The translations under genes and the position numbers were made by a program. From positions 14,315,468 through 14,379,467 of the forward strand of contig JASSKH010000002.1 of NCBI GenBank assembly GCA_031763025.1: a stretch of DNA of 64,000 nucleotides, given 5' to 3'. The notes below the pieces were generated by a model. The model was not told where the DNA came from. It saw nothing but the letters and a program-made list of their open reading frames with translations, and searched no databases. This document shows positions 33,731 through 46,384 of this stretch, one piece after another. Source of the DNA: Macrocystis pyrifera. Lineage: Eukaryota > Sar > Phaeophyceae > Laminariales > Laminariaceae. Within the stretch, counting starts at the first letter, position 1. Each line of letters begins with the position of its first letter.

Positions 33731-33879
33731 ACGAGTACTGCTCTATCTATTACATTTGTTTTATTTTTGTATACGAACATTGTTCTTGTACGTACTGATG
33801 TACAGGTTTACATGTCATTGCTTTTGTATGCGAACATTTTACTGCTGTACGGGTATTGACCTATGATTCATGCGAGAAC

Positions 33880-34640
33880 TCTCTCGCTCTGGGTCGACGT
33901 GTCCTTTCTCCGTGGCAGCTGTTTACTCGTACGTGCTGCTGTTCGGAGTATACGAAGCACAGAGTGGCTTCGTCCGTCGGCGCTGTCACTGGCCCGCTTG
34001 AGGATATACGACCCCCATAGACTGGTACGTGTACACAGCAGAGGCTTTGTCCATTGCGGCGGCTTCCTGGTACGTGCTGCTGTTGGGTGTATACAAGGCA
34101 CTTGAATCTGGCCCGCGGGGTGCTCTCCATGACACGTGTTTCGTATGCGTCACAGGGTGATTTGTCCCTGCAGCTGTTTAGAGGATATGAGATACTCCAA
34201 TCTGGCCCGCTCGTCCTTTACTACTTTCCACACGCCGGTGTGTCCACGATGATCTGATGCTGAGGTGTCGGGTACTGAGGTACCTGTAGCTATTCGGCGA
34301 GTGTTGTGCACAAGTGTTTTTGGCCGTTGCGGCTGTCCCCGCGTACGTGCTGCTGTTTGCCGTATACGAGGCACTCGAATCTGGCCCGCGGCGTGCTCTC
34401 CATGTCACGTGTTTCATATTCGTCACTGGTTGATTTTGTCCGTGCTGCTGTTTGGAGGATACGAGGTACTCGAATCTGCCCCGCTCGTCCTCTACTAACT
34501 TCTACACGCCGGTGTGTGCTCGATGGTCTGACGCTGAGGCATCGGGTACGGGGGCGCCCGCTCGTTCTCGACTGATTTGGCGCCCACGCCGTGGTGTATC
34601 TGAGTCATGGCATGTCGTTAGAATTTTGTGGAGAAGTTCT
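33880..34640 (+). repeat. ~280 bp tandem repeat leading into the big satellite
   Basis: The words gtacgtgctgctgtt, ggcactcgaatctggcccgc, gctctccatg(t/a)cacgtgttt and cacgccggtgtgt recur with a period near 270-290 bp (for example 34,074 and 34,350). It shares the tctgatgctgaggt ... ggtac block with the following satellite. Confidence 0.7.
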
Positions 34641-37330
34641 TCACGAGATATCGCACACACGCCGTGAATACGTCAGTGTCTGATGCTAAGGTATCTGGTA
34701 CCGGGGTACCCCCTCGTTTCTCGTCTGATTCTCGCTCGAATTTTATGGGAGAAGCACTTCTTGAGATGCCGTACACGCGCCGTGTGCACGTGAGTGTCTC
34801 CAGAAATTAGGAAGAGGTGCGTCAGGATATAACATACACACGCCGTATATGTACGTGAGTGTCGGATGCTGAGGTATCTGGTACCGGGGTACCCGCTCGT
34901 TTCCGTCTCGTCTAATTCCCGAATTGTATGGAGAAATACCTCATGAGATTTCGTACGCACGCCGGGTGAACGTGAGTGTCGCTATAATGTTTTTGGAGAA
35001 GAACGTCATGAGGTATCATACACACGCCGTATGTGCATGAGTATCCGATGCTGAGGTATCTGGTGCCGGGGTACCCGCTCGTCTCTCGTCTAATTTCCAC
35101 TATTAGTAGGGCTTTGTGAAGAGTTTCCTCGTGAAATTTTGTACGCACCCGGGTGTGCGCGAGTATCTTATGCTGAGGTATTTGGTGCCGAGGTACCCGC
35201 TCGTTCTCGTCTACTCTTCGCTATTGATAGAATTTTATGGAAAAGTACTTTACGGGATCTCGTACTCACGCCGTGGGTACGTGAGTATCGTTCGAAGGGT
35301 ATGGAGAGGCACTTCATGAGAGATCGTACTCACGCCGTGGGTATGAAAGCGTCTGATGCTGAGGTCTCTGGTACCGGCGTACACGCTCGTTTCTCGTCAA
35401 TTTGTTGCTAAATTGTTTATGGAGTAATACTTCATAAGAACCCACCGCCGTGGGCACGTGAGTGTCGCTCGAAGGGTATAGAGAGGCACTTCGTGAGACA
35501 TCGAACTCACGCCGTGGGTACGTGAGCGTCTGATGCTGAGGTGTCTGGTACCGGGGTACCAGCTCGTTTCTCGTTAAAATTTCGCTAATTGTTTTAGAGT
35601 AGTACTTCATAAGAACTCACGCCGTGGGTACGTGAGTGTCGCTCGAAGGGTATAGAGAGGCACTTCATGAGATATCGTACTCACGCCGTGGGTACGTGAG
35701 CGTCTGATGCTGAGGTGTCTGGGACCGGGGTACCCGCTCGTGTCTCGTCAAAAATTCGCCAATTGTTTTTTTATGGAGTAGTACTTCATAAGAACTCACG
35801 CCGTGGGTACGTGAGTGTCGCTCGGAGGGTATAGAGAGGCACTTCATGAGATATCGTACAAACGTCGTGGGTACGTGAACGTCTGATGCTGAGGTGTCTG
35901 GTACCGGGGTACCCACTCGTTTCTCTTCAAAATTTTCGATATTGTTTTTAATAAGTAGTACTTCATAAGATCTCGTACGCACGCCGTGGGTACGTGAGCG
36001 TCTGATGCTGAGCCGTATATGCGTGAGTATTTGATGCTGAGGTATCTAGTACCGGGTACCAGCTCGTTTCTCGTCTAATTTTCGCTAGAATTTGACGGAG
36101 AAGTACCCTATGAGATTCCGTACATACGCCGGGTGTACGTGAGTGTCTAATGCGAGGTATCTGGTACCGGGGTTCCCGCTCGTTTCTCGCCTCATCTTCC
36201 GGATATATCCTACACACGCCGTGGGTACGTGAGTGTCGCTAGAAGCGTATGGAAGTGCTTCATGAGATATCGCACACACGCCGTTGTGTGCGTGAGTGTA
36301 TCATGCTAAAGTGTCTGACACACGCCGTGGGGACGTGAGTGTCTGGTGCTGAATTTCTGGTACCGGGGTGCCCGCTCGCTTCTCGACTAAAGCCGTTGTT
36401 TTGGGATTTTGTTTGTTTGTTTTTTGGTTTTGTTATGCTGACGTATCTAGTACCGGGGTACCCGCTCGTTTCTCGACTATCTTGGCGCCCACGCCGTTGA
36501 TAACAGACCCGCATAATTGTATGGACAAATACTGCATGGGATATCGTACACACGCCGTGGGTACGTGAGTGTCTGATGCTGAGGCATGTGGTACCGGGGT
36601 ACCCGCTCGTCGCTTGACTAAATTTCGGATGCTGAGGTATCTGGTACCGGGGTACCCGATCGTTTCTCGCCTACCTTGGCGCACACGCCGTCGTGTATTT
36701 GAGGCATGGAATGTTGCTCGAATTTTATGGAAAAGTATTTGATGACATTTCGTACACACAGCGTGGATACGTGAGTTGTCCGATGCTGAGGTATCTGGTT
36801 GCGGGGTACCCACTCGTTTCTCGACCAAAATTTCGCAAAATTTCGCAAAAAAACAAACAAACAAACAAACAAACAAACGAGCATTGCTTCGTGAGATAGC
36901 GTACACACGCCGTGTGTACTTGGGTTGTTCGATACGGACCTACTTCCGCTAGAATTTCATGGAGATGTACTTCGTGAGCTAGTGTACACACGCCGAACGT
37001 GAGTGAGTGGTCTGATGCTAAGGTGTTTGGTACCGGGATACCTGCACGTTTTGTTCGACCAATTTTCGCTCAAGAATTTTGTGCCGACATTCTTCATGAA
37101 GTCTCGTACACACGCCGTGGGTGCGTGAGTGTCTGATGCTGAGGTAGCTGGTACCGGGGTACCCGCTAGTTATTGTTCGACCAGTTTTCGCTGAAGAATT
37201 TTTGTGCCGGCGTTCTGCGTGAAGTATCGTACACACGCCGTGGGTACGTGAGTGTCTGATGCTGAGGCATCTGGTAGCGGGGTACCCGCTAGTTTTCTCG
37301 ATTAAGTTTCTGGTGACTAATTTTGTGCAC
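34641..37330 (+). repeat. Satellite block, ~20 variable-length units
   Basis: Two conserved blocks alternate: cacacgccgtgggtacgtga gtgtc and ctgatgctgaggtatctggt followed by the palindrome ggtaccggggtacc and cgctcgtttctcg. The second block occurs at about 34,678, 34,862, 35,045, 35,167, 35,352, 35,528, 35,702, 35,882, 36,030, 36,147, 36,346, 36,435, 36,565, 36,628, 36,780, 37,013, 37,130 and 37,255, with degenerate copies at both margins. Spacing varies from about 60 to 230 bp. Spacers carry ggagaagtacttcatgagat variants. Not coding. Confidence 0.85.
36848..36878 (+). repeat. (CAAA)n microsatellite
   Basis: Seven CAAA units inside a satellite spacer. Confidence 0.85.
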
Positions 37331-37580
37331 ACACCGTTGTGTATCTGAGTAATGGAAGCAGACGTGTCTGGTGCAGCGGTGCCCGCTTGCTTCCCCTGTA
37401 TGCCCGTGTACACGCCGTTGAGGAGTACGGTCCTTCGGGGACGTCCCCGCATGCTCGGCGTGCGATGTTGCTGTACGATGCTGAATATGGTACGGCAGGG
37501 CCCACGTTCCTACCTATCTCTCCACACTCGCGGTTTTCGTTGTTGTTGTTCGGCCACAGTTCCAGCAGTGCTTCGTCGAC
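37331..37580. other. Satellite margin and junction
   Basis: Still carries degenerate satellite words (gtgtctggtgcagcggtgcc, cacgccgttg) to about 37,430, then unrelated GC-rich DNA up to the retroelement remnant. Confidence 0.4.
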
Positions 37581-38561
37581 ATGACTAAAACTTGGCCCAA
37601 CTCCGACGAGACCTACAATTGGTTTCATTTCGAACACGCAGTGCGCAGGGCGCCCAGTCTGGCCAACGATTTGGGCTCTCCCACGCCAAGAGCATCTTGG
37701 AATGCACCGCTACCAGGGGGGGCCTCATTCGACGGCGGTTCGGTTGCGCGGGGTGACCCTTTCGGTGTTTACCGATAAACTTCAGAACACCCGCGGTCTG
37801 TTCAAAGACCAGATCGAGCGTGACCTGAAGGATACCCGTGCCATCCAAAAGACCCCAGCGCCCGGGGACCAATGTTGGGGCGGCGCCATCTGCGGGCGGC
37901 ACCTGGGGGGTGAGGTCCCACGGCGCCCCCGCGTTCCGTGGCCAGGTAGCGTGACCTGGGGGCTCTTGGCAGCGGGCGCTGCCCGCCGGCTTTGCTCCGC
38001 TGCCGGCGAGGGGGTGGCGCTCAGCCGCCACCGCTGCGCAGCCGAATACGCTCCCGTTTCCTCCGGGAACGGGGGACACATAAAGACCAAGAGTGGGAAG
38101 GGATTCCGCAAAGGTGGCGGTGGCGGCGGCGGGGGTAGTGGAGGGGGTGGCAGCCTCCCTCCGCCATCGCCGTCGAACCGGGCGCTATCAGCGATCTCCC
38201 GCTTAAATGGAATGATGAAAGAGGAACTGCAGCACTTCCAGCCGCTTCCTCCTACTTGCGGCAAGTTTACGGTGGCCGGGAGGAACCCCAACCACGATCA
38301 CCGGAACTGTGCGTTCTCTGCCTGCTCCCGTTGCAAACGCGTGGGACACCGTGCGGCGACATGCCCATACTGATAGGCTCATCTCCGAGATACGAAACAA
38401 AGACATGGAGTTGGGTTTTTCGTGCGGGATTCGGATGGCGACTTTTGGTTGGGGTTGCCTTTCTATTTCAGATCTAGGGTACTTGTTCCCCGACATTCGT
38501 CGACAAGGCCATACGGTCATCGAGTCGGATTTCATCTGGTCTGGTCCGTAAAACAGTTGGT

Positions 38562-39200
38562 TTCACCCAGTCACCGCGCCGTCGCGGGGGCTCAGTGACG
38601 TCGAGACAAGGCCAGGGCGGGGCCAGGACCACCGTCTCTGGTTAATATTGCTGCACGTTCATGTTTGAGTGTAGGTGTATGTTTATGTTATTTATTCACG
38701 CAGTCACCGCGCTGCCGCGGAGCTCCGTTATGTTGAGGCAAGGGGCCGAGTCGGCCCAGGACTTAACGGGAATTAGTTTCACTCGCCTCACGTCAATATG
38801 GATTCACGATCATCTTGACTAACGGTTTGGCACATGGGTAGTGTGGTCGCGTTCGCCGGGCCGCCCCGTCAGTGAAAAAAAAAACAAAAAAGGATCACGC
38901 AGCTACCGCGCGGCCGCGAGGGTTCAGTTATGTCGAGCCTAGGCCTGGACGGGTCCACGGCAACCAGCTCAGGTCAACACTGATTCACCACCATATTATC
39001 TTTCATGATCATCTAAATGCTTTGTCTTATGTTCACGCAGTCACCGCGCTGCCGCGGGGGTCCGGTAGGTTGAGGCAAGGGGCCGAGTTGGCCCAGGTCT
39101 TGCCGCAGAATTTCACCTGTCTCACGTCAATAAGAATTCACGATCATCTTGCCTAACTGTATGGCACATGGGTAGTGTGATCGCGACAGCCGGGCTTCCC
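38562..39200 (+). repeat. GC-rich ~135-200 bp tandem units within the retroelement
   Basis: Units start with ttcacgcagtcaccgcgctg ccgcgg at about 38,562, 38,692, 38,891 and 39,032. Most continue through gttgaggcaaggggccgag, cacgtcaata, attcacgatcatctt and cacatgggtagtgtg. They separate the Gag-like and Pol-like parts. Confidence 0.75.
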
Positions 39201-39354
39201 CGTCCGCGTCGCAGAATAGGATGACGGACCAAAACGTACTCAGACATCAACGCAACTCGTTTTCCACGATTTCATGCTTTCTGTATTAACATACTTGTAG
39301 ATTCGCCAGGAGTTGCGTTGCCAGTGTCTGTGCAATTGTCATGTTTTTTTGACA

Positions 39355-39510
39355 ACCCGCCTGGATGCAAAGCATCGCTTCGACGTTTAGCACGAACATA
39401 TACATATATATTTCTGAAAAAAAACAACAACAACAACAACAACAACAAGCTTGGAGGCACAGCATCACTTCGACGTTTGGTACGAATATATAACATATAT
39501 ACATAAAAAA
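39355..39510 (+). repeat. Twin ~65 bp repeats around (AAC)n
   Basis: agcatcgcttcgacgtttag and agcatcacttcgacgtttgg, each followed by a TATACATATA stretch, flank a run of about nine AAC units (39,423-39,449). Confidence 0.75.
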
Positions 39511-40514
39511 AGCCGCGGCGTGAAACCGATTTACGCCACCGAAGGGTGCACGAAAACATTTCGCGCGCGTACGAAGTGGAGTGGGAGCCGGTGACCGGAG
39601 CCCGCACGTGGACCCGTTTTCGGGACCCGACAGATCGCAGCGCCTTTATCGGCAGTGATATTCCTTTAAGTGTACAAGAATGATTTATATATTTGTATAT
39701 ACATCCGTAACCCCCCCCTTTCTCGCGATGTGGTGCCGTAGGTGGTGGCAGGCGTTTGGCTCCAGCGCCTCGATAGGCGCCACGCCCACGTGCGGCCCTT
39801 CATTTTGCCCGCGCCGCCGCTGGGCGCCGTCGAACATGCGTAGGTGCGCTCGGGGGGCGCTGCCCGCCGTTCCCGGGCGGTTGCCATCTGTGGCGGACGT
39901 CACTCTTGATCCCATGCAGGGCCCGTGGCGACGTATGCCGTGAGATGCCCCGGTGTGAGATGCAGGGGGCGACCGGGAACAGTTCGGGCCGGGTTTTTGT
40001 CCGCGGACATGTGGATGTCTGGCAGGACGTCATCCTGGAAGATCACCCGCTTCGGTGCACGCTGGTGTCGTACTTTCGCGAAGGGGTCGGCCTCCACGAC
40101 CTTCTCCTCAAGGAATATAGAGACCCGTCGGTCGACCGCCCGTATAGCATAAGTCGTTCCCTGGGCCGGTGTTCAAAACACCGCATCCCGCCTGCCTTCG
40201 CAAGTTTTGTGGACGCCGAGGTGCAAGCCCTCGTCGATCGTGGGTTTGTCGCGAAGTGAGCAGACGTCCGGGGCGCCGGGGGGGCGCCACGACCCCGTCT
40301 GGTCATGGCACTGGCGGTAGCGGAGACCAAACCCCGCTTGATCTACGACGCGAGGCCGTTAAACAAGCGGGGCAAGAAGATCCCGTTTTCGATGGAAACG
40401 GTGGCGCGGGTGGCTAGCATTGCCTCACAAGGGTGTTTAATGACGTCGCCGGATGACGCCTCCGCCTTTCACCCTGTCCTCCTCCTCCCATCTTCCTGGC
40501 CACTCTTTGGTGTC

Positions 40515-41447
40515 TCGCGTCACTTGCCCCAAGTTCAACCAACTGATGGGACATCTGTCTCTGTTCAACTAAAGCTTGCAGATAGCATCTTGATCGGCAA
40601 GGAAAAAGAGCCGAAGAGTGTTGAGCCAAAATGCGGGTCCTCGGAATGTAAAGTCCGCCTACGTACAACTATTTCTAAAAGACTTAGCCTGACCCTAAGC
40701 CTAGGACCAACTGCCATAAAAAGCAATGTTTGGGGCCACAGGGACTGAAGGTTTGGGCCGAAAATATCATTTTTTTCTCGACGGAAGAGTCCAAAAAAAC
40801 AGTCCAAAAAACAGTAGACTCCTCAGGAGTCTCCCTGCGAATTTCTGGGAGCTTGCTGGAATGAGGTTTTACCAAAAACCGACGAACCTCCATGAGTTAA
40901 TGCCCCAGTTCTGACAAACAAAACCCTCCGGAAAAAACCGATTGGTTACGCCACAAACGTATCTGGAACCCTAGACAAACTGATAAGTGCTCCAGAACGC
41001 ACTCGGAAATGTACCGAGTAGATCACCAGGAATACATACACCGTGTATATCCTCCCCACGATCTACCCGGTAGAATTCTGAGTGCGTTCTGAATCACCCC
41101 TCCGTTTGTCTAGGGTCCCAAGTTTATTTTTCTTTTTTAATTCGAAGAATCAGTCTGAGGGACTCGTTCTTCAGAACTAAGGTAAACAATCTTGGCGTTT
41201 TTTTTGCTGATATTTTGCGAAAAAGCATAATGTCCAAGGAACTGGCAACATGGACAAACAGTCAAACTACGACCCCGGAGAAAGCAAAAAATACCCGACC
41301 AAGCTCTAGAAAACCAGTCGGGAGCATCCTGCGTAGTCTACCTGTGTCTTTGACAGCTACCTCGAGTAAAAGTCGTTTTTTTTCGCCTTGACAACGCAGT
41401 TCCAGCAGCCCAAACATGATTTCCCATAGGAAAGAATTTGTCTAACA
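40515..41447. mobile_element. F-family element F3 that truncates the retroelement
   Basis: The left part (40,515-40,930) equals 32,745-33,143. The next part (to about 41,336) equals the reverse complement of 58,140-58,535. The right end (cagcagcccaaacatgattt cccataggaaag) resembles the F1 terminus (atttcccataatag). Internal inverted words include gtagactcctcag / tgcgtagtctacc and accctagacaaac / gtttgtctagggt, so it can fold back on itself. It is younger than the retroelement relic, because that relic ends at its edge. Confidence 0.65.
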
Positions 41448-44400
41448 ATGAAATAACAATGGTGAGCACTGCTGCTGCTGACGTGTTTTGTCAACGTCGC
41501 TTGAATTTTGGAACTATCATCCAAGTTTGTGCACCGAACCAGTACTGTTGAACGTAGACCCATCCTCCTTTGTTAGCTCGATGCGTTGCGAGCCGCAAGC
41601 GACCCACCCCTGTTTTCATAGGAATGCATCAGACACTGACGTCGATCTGACATTGCGCTTGTACTGTCGAAAGCCCTTGCTGCCCGCTCACGTGGTTCGG
41701 ATGCCCTTTTCTATGTAAGATTTGTGCGTGCATTAGAAGAAATCATTGATTGGGCGAATTAAGCGTGGGCCCTTTTCATCGTCCGGTGTATCCATGCGAC
41801 ACGCGACCATTTCGACGACCTTTCACTGGATGTTGACGAGGTAGCTGCCGTGCGTTTCACGGTGTTACGGCCATATCGATTGTTGTAGAATTTTCTATGT
41901 TACGTTTTTCTTTTTTGTTCACGACATAGCGGGCGCTTGGAGGCGGTGACGAGTTCAGCTTGCAAACAGCATACCTATATGTATGGCTCCAGGCGCGTGT
42001 GAAACGAAATTGCTCTGATAGCTGTGACGTGCTTCCCACTACTTTTTGAGTCTTCGTCTCGATGTTGAAATATCTATGTATATCTCAAGATGTGGCACGT
42101 TAAGCATTTTGAAGTCCCAACCAGTCGTGTGTGTCCGTTCGCGAACCCCCACCTCCACACATACCCCCACCCCAACCCTCGACGATTTTTGCAGAGAATT
42201 GCCAAAATCCTCGTCGCGCCTTCCGCCCCTCGAGTTACGTTTCTTATTACGAAAAATCATACTAATTGGCTTTTTTGTGTCGCGTTCAGACCGGCCGGTG
42301 AACTGGTCGAATGAGGAGTGCGCGCATGCGACACGTCGGCGAGAGATGCAGGATTACACCTAGACGTTTCGATATACTAGGCGTGTACGGCCAACTGGAG
42401 GGTCATTTGGCGGGATATCGAGCGGGCGCCGGAGGTAGCGTCCCGCCTATAGGTACCACCGGAGGCCGAAGGTTTTCGATATGTGCGTGACTATGGACCC
42501 AAATACAATTCGAAAATGATCTATTCAATGCGATCCAGCAGATCTATGTGCTTGAAAACGATGGAGAAACCGTCCGAAAAAGTCTCAGAGAGGTGCCTAA
42601 AAACGAACTCATTTGCTAATACCGCGAACCTAAATAGGTGCGTCAAAAAAGAAATCGTCGCCGGCGAAAAGACATGCGCGACGGTTGTTCGACGGGATCA
42701 ATTTTATTTTTTCCGCCTACGGCAACCAAACGCGACGGGGCGCGAACGCATGTGGGGTCAAACAGTGAGTCCGACCCGAAATTTGGTTAGAGCAACAGCT
42801 AATGAATGCCCTAGTGAAAATGTACCACTATTGCTATAGGATGCTCGCTTTGGTGGACATATATTATTCATGAGAACCAATTACAGGCTAGTTCAGGCGT
42901 AATCCAAATAAAAATTAAGAGTGGGAAGTCCACGCCGTTGATTGGATATAGGTCCGGATTTTTCACACACTTGTTGTAAAAGCCCCCTCATAACCCGTTA
43001 ACGAAAGTTATTATCCGTCAGATATTTGTTCTCGTTTTTCATTTGGAGTTTTGGGTCTTAAGAAACCCCATGCGCCCGACGAAAGTAAAAATAGAACGCA
43101 CCGTTAGTCAAGGCGTCAGCATGGAATAACAGCACATACATGTGTGAACATTTTCAGGGTATATCTCCAAACATCTAAGAAATTAAAAAATAGTAAACTT
43201 TTGTGCGGAAAGCATTGCGTATTACGCCACTGCTTTTAATTACCTGGGTTCAGTATAGGATCAAATTCGGACTCTGAAGATGACTTGGTTTTGGCCCTAC
43301 TAATCAGATCTTGCACAAAAGTCTTGACAGACGTATCATTCCTCTTGGAGTACCTCTTACCGGCTCGTTCAGAAACAAAAATGAAGGGAAAAAAACGTCT
43401 TTTCTGACGGCGCCTGGCTGTTCGGGGCCCTCTCTTGAGGTTAATGGTTGGATATGACACAGTGCCGTCCCTATCTCCACCCCAGAACCTCAACAGAAAA
43501 ACTGACTAGTTCATTTTCTTCCGCTGTTAACGACGGTCGAGTAGATAATGTCAGCGGATTTCGTGGCTGACGATATGTTGGGTGTTTAGCTTGAACAAGC
43601 TCGTACGGTTGGCTGTCCGTGCAGGTGAACTACTTGAGTTGAGTACCCGCTTCCAAGCATATGTATAAGGTAATCCCAATATGTATTTCCTCATTATGAT
43701 TCTTTCTGAACCATAAACGGCGAGAACAACATTTGCCTCCAATAATTAAGAGTTGAAGCTCCATGAGTGGTAGGAGTACCAGCACACGGCTGTGCTACCA
43801 CTTGCCAAGGGCGTACCAACACGACACCCGAGCAAAACCAATGTAATAAATAGCATACTCACCGAGGATCTGAATACATGGCGGCCTGTGCTTCTATCGC
43901 CGAAACCTGTGACGTCTGTGCATAAGTCCTTGTAGTTGCCATTGCCGCGGCAGACGTGGAGATTGCGGCGGCGGCGGCTTTGCTTCACGCCCACGGGTAG
44001 CAGGCGATCGCAGCGATGGCAGTGCTAGCAACAGTGTGGATTCACGCACACACCGCACAAGCTTCACAGATGGCAGAACAGGCGGCCATGCGTTTTGATA
44101 CCAAGGTGAGCATGGCTGTGTTAGTACGTTTGTTCGGGTATTATGTTGTCATTTTCGCGTGTCGAGAGAAGTGCCATTTGAGAGCCGAAGAGAAACATAA
44201 GAGAGAGAATAGAGAGGACACGAAGTGAGGATATGCGCGCGCACAACCATCGTCTATTAACTCGGTTCCACGGCTACATGTATACCCCACAGCTCGTTGC
44301 TTGGACGGCCCAGTGCAGCGTTCATTGGTGTTCGGTGAGCTTAGCTACGTGTGATAGCACTGTCCCGAGGATAAACCAAAATCCTTCTTCCCGTGACGAC

Positions 44401-45467
44401 GTTTGTGTACATACGTGAAACGAAATATGAACTACGGACTTGGTAATTGCACCGCAATACTACTACTGTAGTACCTAGTTAGGCATCAGTACGTCATTAT
44501 GCATATGTGTGACTTCCAAGTGGTAAATTAAATGCGAACCGCTGACGGTCGTGCTTCTGCTTCTTCAGCTGTACTCCATGCTACTGAAAGTGTTCTGCCT
44601 GGTATATAGGCTGCTTTACTGCAGTCGCTGCTGAACAGTTGACCACGAAAATAGGATGAGGTGGGCTGCTTGTAGACAAGATTTAAGAATGGAGACGTAA
44701 ACGCCCAACCGCTGTGAGATTGATCCATATCAAGGAGAGAAGACAACACTACACTTGTCCAAAAGTTCAGAGTGACGAACTAACGACAAATGTCAGACCT
44801 ATTTCCGTATTAGCCACAATACTACGATTGTATATAGATCATTAGTCAGAGAACGGTATAACGGGGGTGTAAACGGTATACCGGGGGTGTTTAACGATAT
44901 TTTCCAGTGAAAGAGAAATTCGTCAGCAAGACATTGCGTAGGCTGTGTTTCTCTGGCCAGATCACCCATTTACCGGGATATGACCATGATAGCCAGGGTA
45001 CACCCGCTTCCAACATCTTGAGGTGGTTTTACTCGATATTTCGGGTGGGATTCGCCTTTTCAGTTGGGCACAATATCGATCGGTACGACGTTCAACGACA
45101 ACCCGGTCAACCTCGGGACGAAGCAAGACGACACCGCAACACCATCTATCCTACAGTGCGTACAACAGGGCTACAGCATGCTAGCAACGAGAAATTTCGT
45201 CGGTCAGAACATCAGAAAACCACGATGTCGTTCAGTCATCTGCGGCATGTGAAGGTCCTTAGCCTCATCCATTCCGCATGGCTGTGGGTGCCCAGAAACC
45301 ATTGAATAATATATCTGTACGACAGCACGTCCATTAAACCACCGAACAGCTTCGGCAATTGAATCGTCTTGGTTGCAGCCTACAACAGGTACCAGCACCG
45401 GTTAAAGAGTAGTGCAATAGGCTATGACTGGTGGTACGACCGCTGCTGCACTAGCGGGTCGGTGTTT
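41448..45467. other. 4 kb of single-copy DNA, no gene recognised
   Basis: Open frames are up to about 130 codons. The minus-strand frame 43,236-43,493 is basic and serine-rich (GPRTARRRQKRRFFP, a possible nuclear signal). The plus-strand frame 42,483-42,839 has no motif. At 45,064-45,252 a frame reads GTTFNDNPVNLGTKQDDTA, which looks protein-like but matches nothing I know. No splice pattern ties these together. A small repeat aacggtataacgggggtgt occurs twice at 44,853-44,892. Confidence 0.3.
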
Positions 45468-45660
45468 TACTCATCCACCCACCCACCCATCACCCACTCC
45501 CCCACCCCCAACCCGACACACATAACCCACCCACCCGCTTCGCCCACAGACCTAGGCATCAACCCATCTACGCACCCTCCCGCTCATGCGTTATTGAACA
45601 CCCACCCCCCAACCGAACCCAATCCAAAACAATCCAAGCCAACCAATCGGAAGACACGAG
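45468..45660 (+). repeat. C-rich, G-poor low-complexity tract
   Basis: Mostly CCCACC, ACCCA and CCAACC words with almost no G on the plus strand. The Pro/Thr/His-rich frame is a product of composition. The minus strand carries many short G runs. Confidence 0.7.
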
Positions 45661-46107
45661 TAGCTACATCATATGCTTTGAACAATTCAACTGAATCCAA
45701 CCTATCTAAGGGTATTAGCTACATTGTAAACAAGAGGAGGTAATCGGGAGAGACCGTCGCTTTTACTAGCCATGCACACTCTACAGGTGGCCATTTTTGG
45801 ATAAGTTGCAGGCGTTCGAGGCGATAATCGCAACTTCCGCTCGTTGGGTGTGATAGGCACTGCGTATCGCAACATGCCCAAATATACCGTATGCGTGAGA
45901 GAGGTGGACGCGTGAGGCTTATCATCAGGATTGTAGATGATTTCCCAACGTTCGATTAACGTATGACGCATATCATACTGCGGTACTGGTGCACCGTTGA
46001 TTTTCCCCTTGTCTCCTCACATGACGTTGAGGAGCTTTGTACCTCACCTCAATACGATTTTGGAGAAAAGTGTGAACTGGTACGCGATGAACAATCCCGT
46101 GGCCTAG
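45661..46107. other. Single-copy DNA, nothing recognised
   Basis: Between the C-rich tract and the MITE. No supported feature. Confidence 0.3.
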
Positions 46108-46216
46108 TATTACGGAGGACCATAGTTAATAGGACCGACGGTTTACACAAAAGTGTATATATTTGCCAATTTTTACTAACAATATTTGGTCCTATTTACT
46201 ATGGTCTTCCGTAATA
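46108..46216. mobile_element. ~109 bp MITE, best-preserved copy
   Basis: Left end tattacggaggaccatagtt aataggacc and right end ggtcctatttactatggtct tccgtaata are almost perfect inverted repeats of ~28 bp. The centre is AT-rich. The ends are cleaner than in any other copy here, so this may be the youngest insertion. No clear target-site duplication seen. Confidence 0.8.
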
Positions 46217-46384
46217 GTAAACACGTAACGAAAAGCTCTGCAGCACAAGACTGTACTTCATACGATTCGTGGGAAAGAAGTCCCGTCTTTCAGAAACAAT
46301 TTATGCCTAGAAGTACTACGGCACCTCTATCGTAGCACGCGTCTTGAATTACTCCTGCGAATATATATACTACAGTACCAGGAT

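Larger units (their letters stand above)
37581..40514 (+). mobile_element. Broken retroelement relic (Gag-like + partial RT)
   Basis: A fossil retrotransposon on the plus strand. Parts in order: a Gag-like region (about 37,581-38,373) ending in a zinc knuckle of C-x2-C-x4-H-x4-C type (CSRCKRVGHRAATC); a non-coding stretch with tandem repeats (38,562-39,510); then a Pol region (about 39,690-40,514) whose end is the first part of a reverse transcriptase (KPRLIYDARPLNKRGKK, SPDDASAFHPVLL). The rest of Pol, RNase H, integrase and any terminal repeats are missing; it stops where F-family DNA begins. It is broken at several points. LTR/DIRS-like kin; the exact family cannot be told. Age: old enough to have decayed, with nothing to date it exactly. 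Confidence 0.7.

Noticed and set aside
34641-37330. CRISPR array
   Set aside because: Repeats are long, variable and unevenly spaced, spacers are themselves related, and the setting is eukaryotic. It is a satellite.
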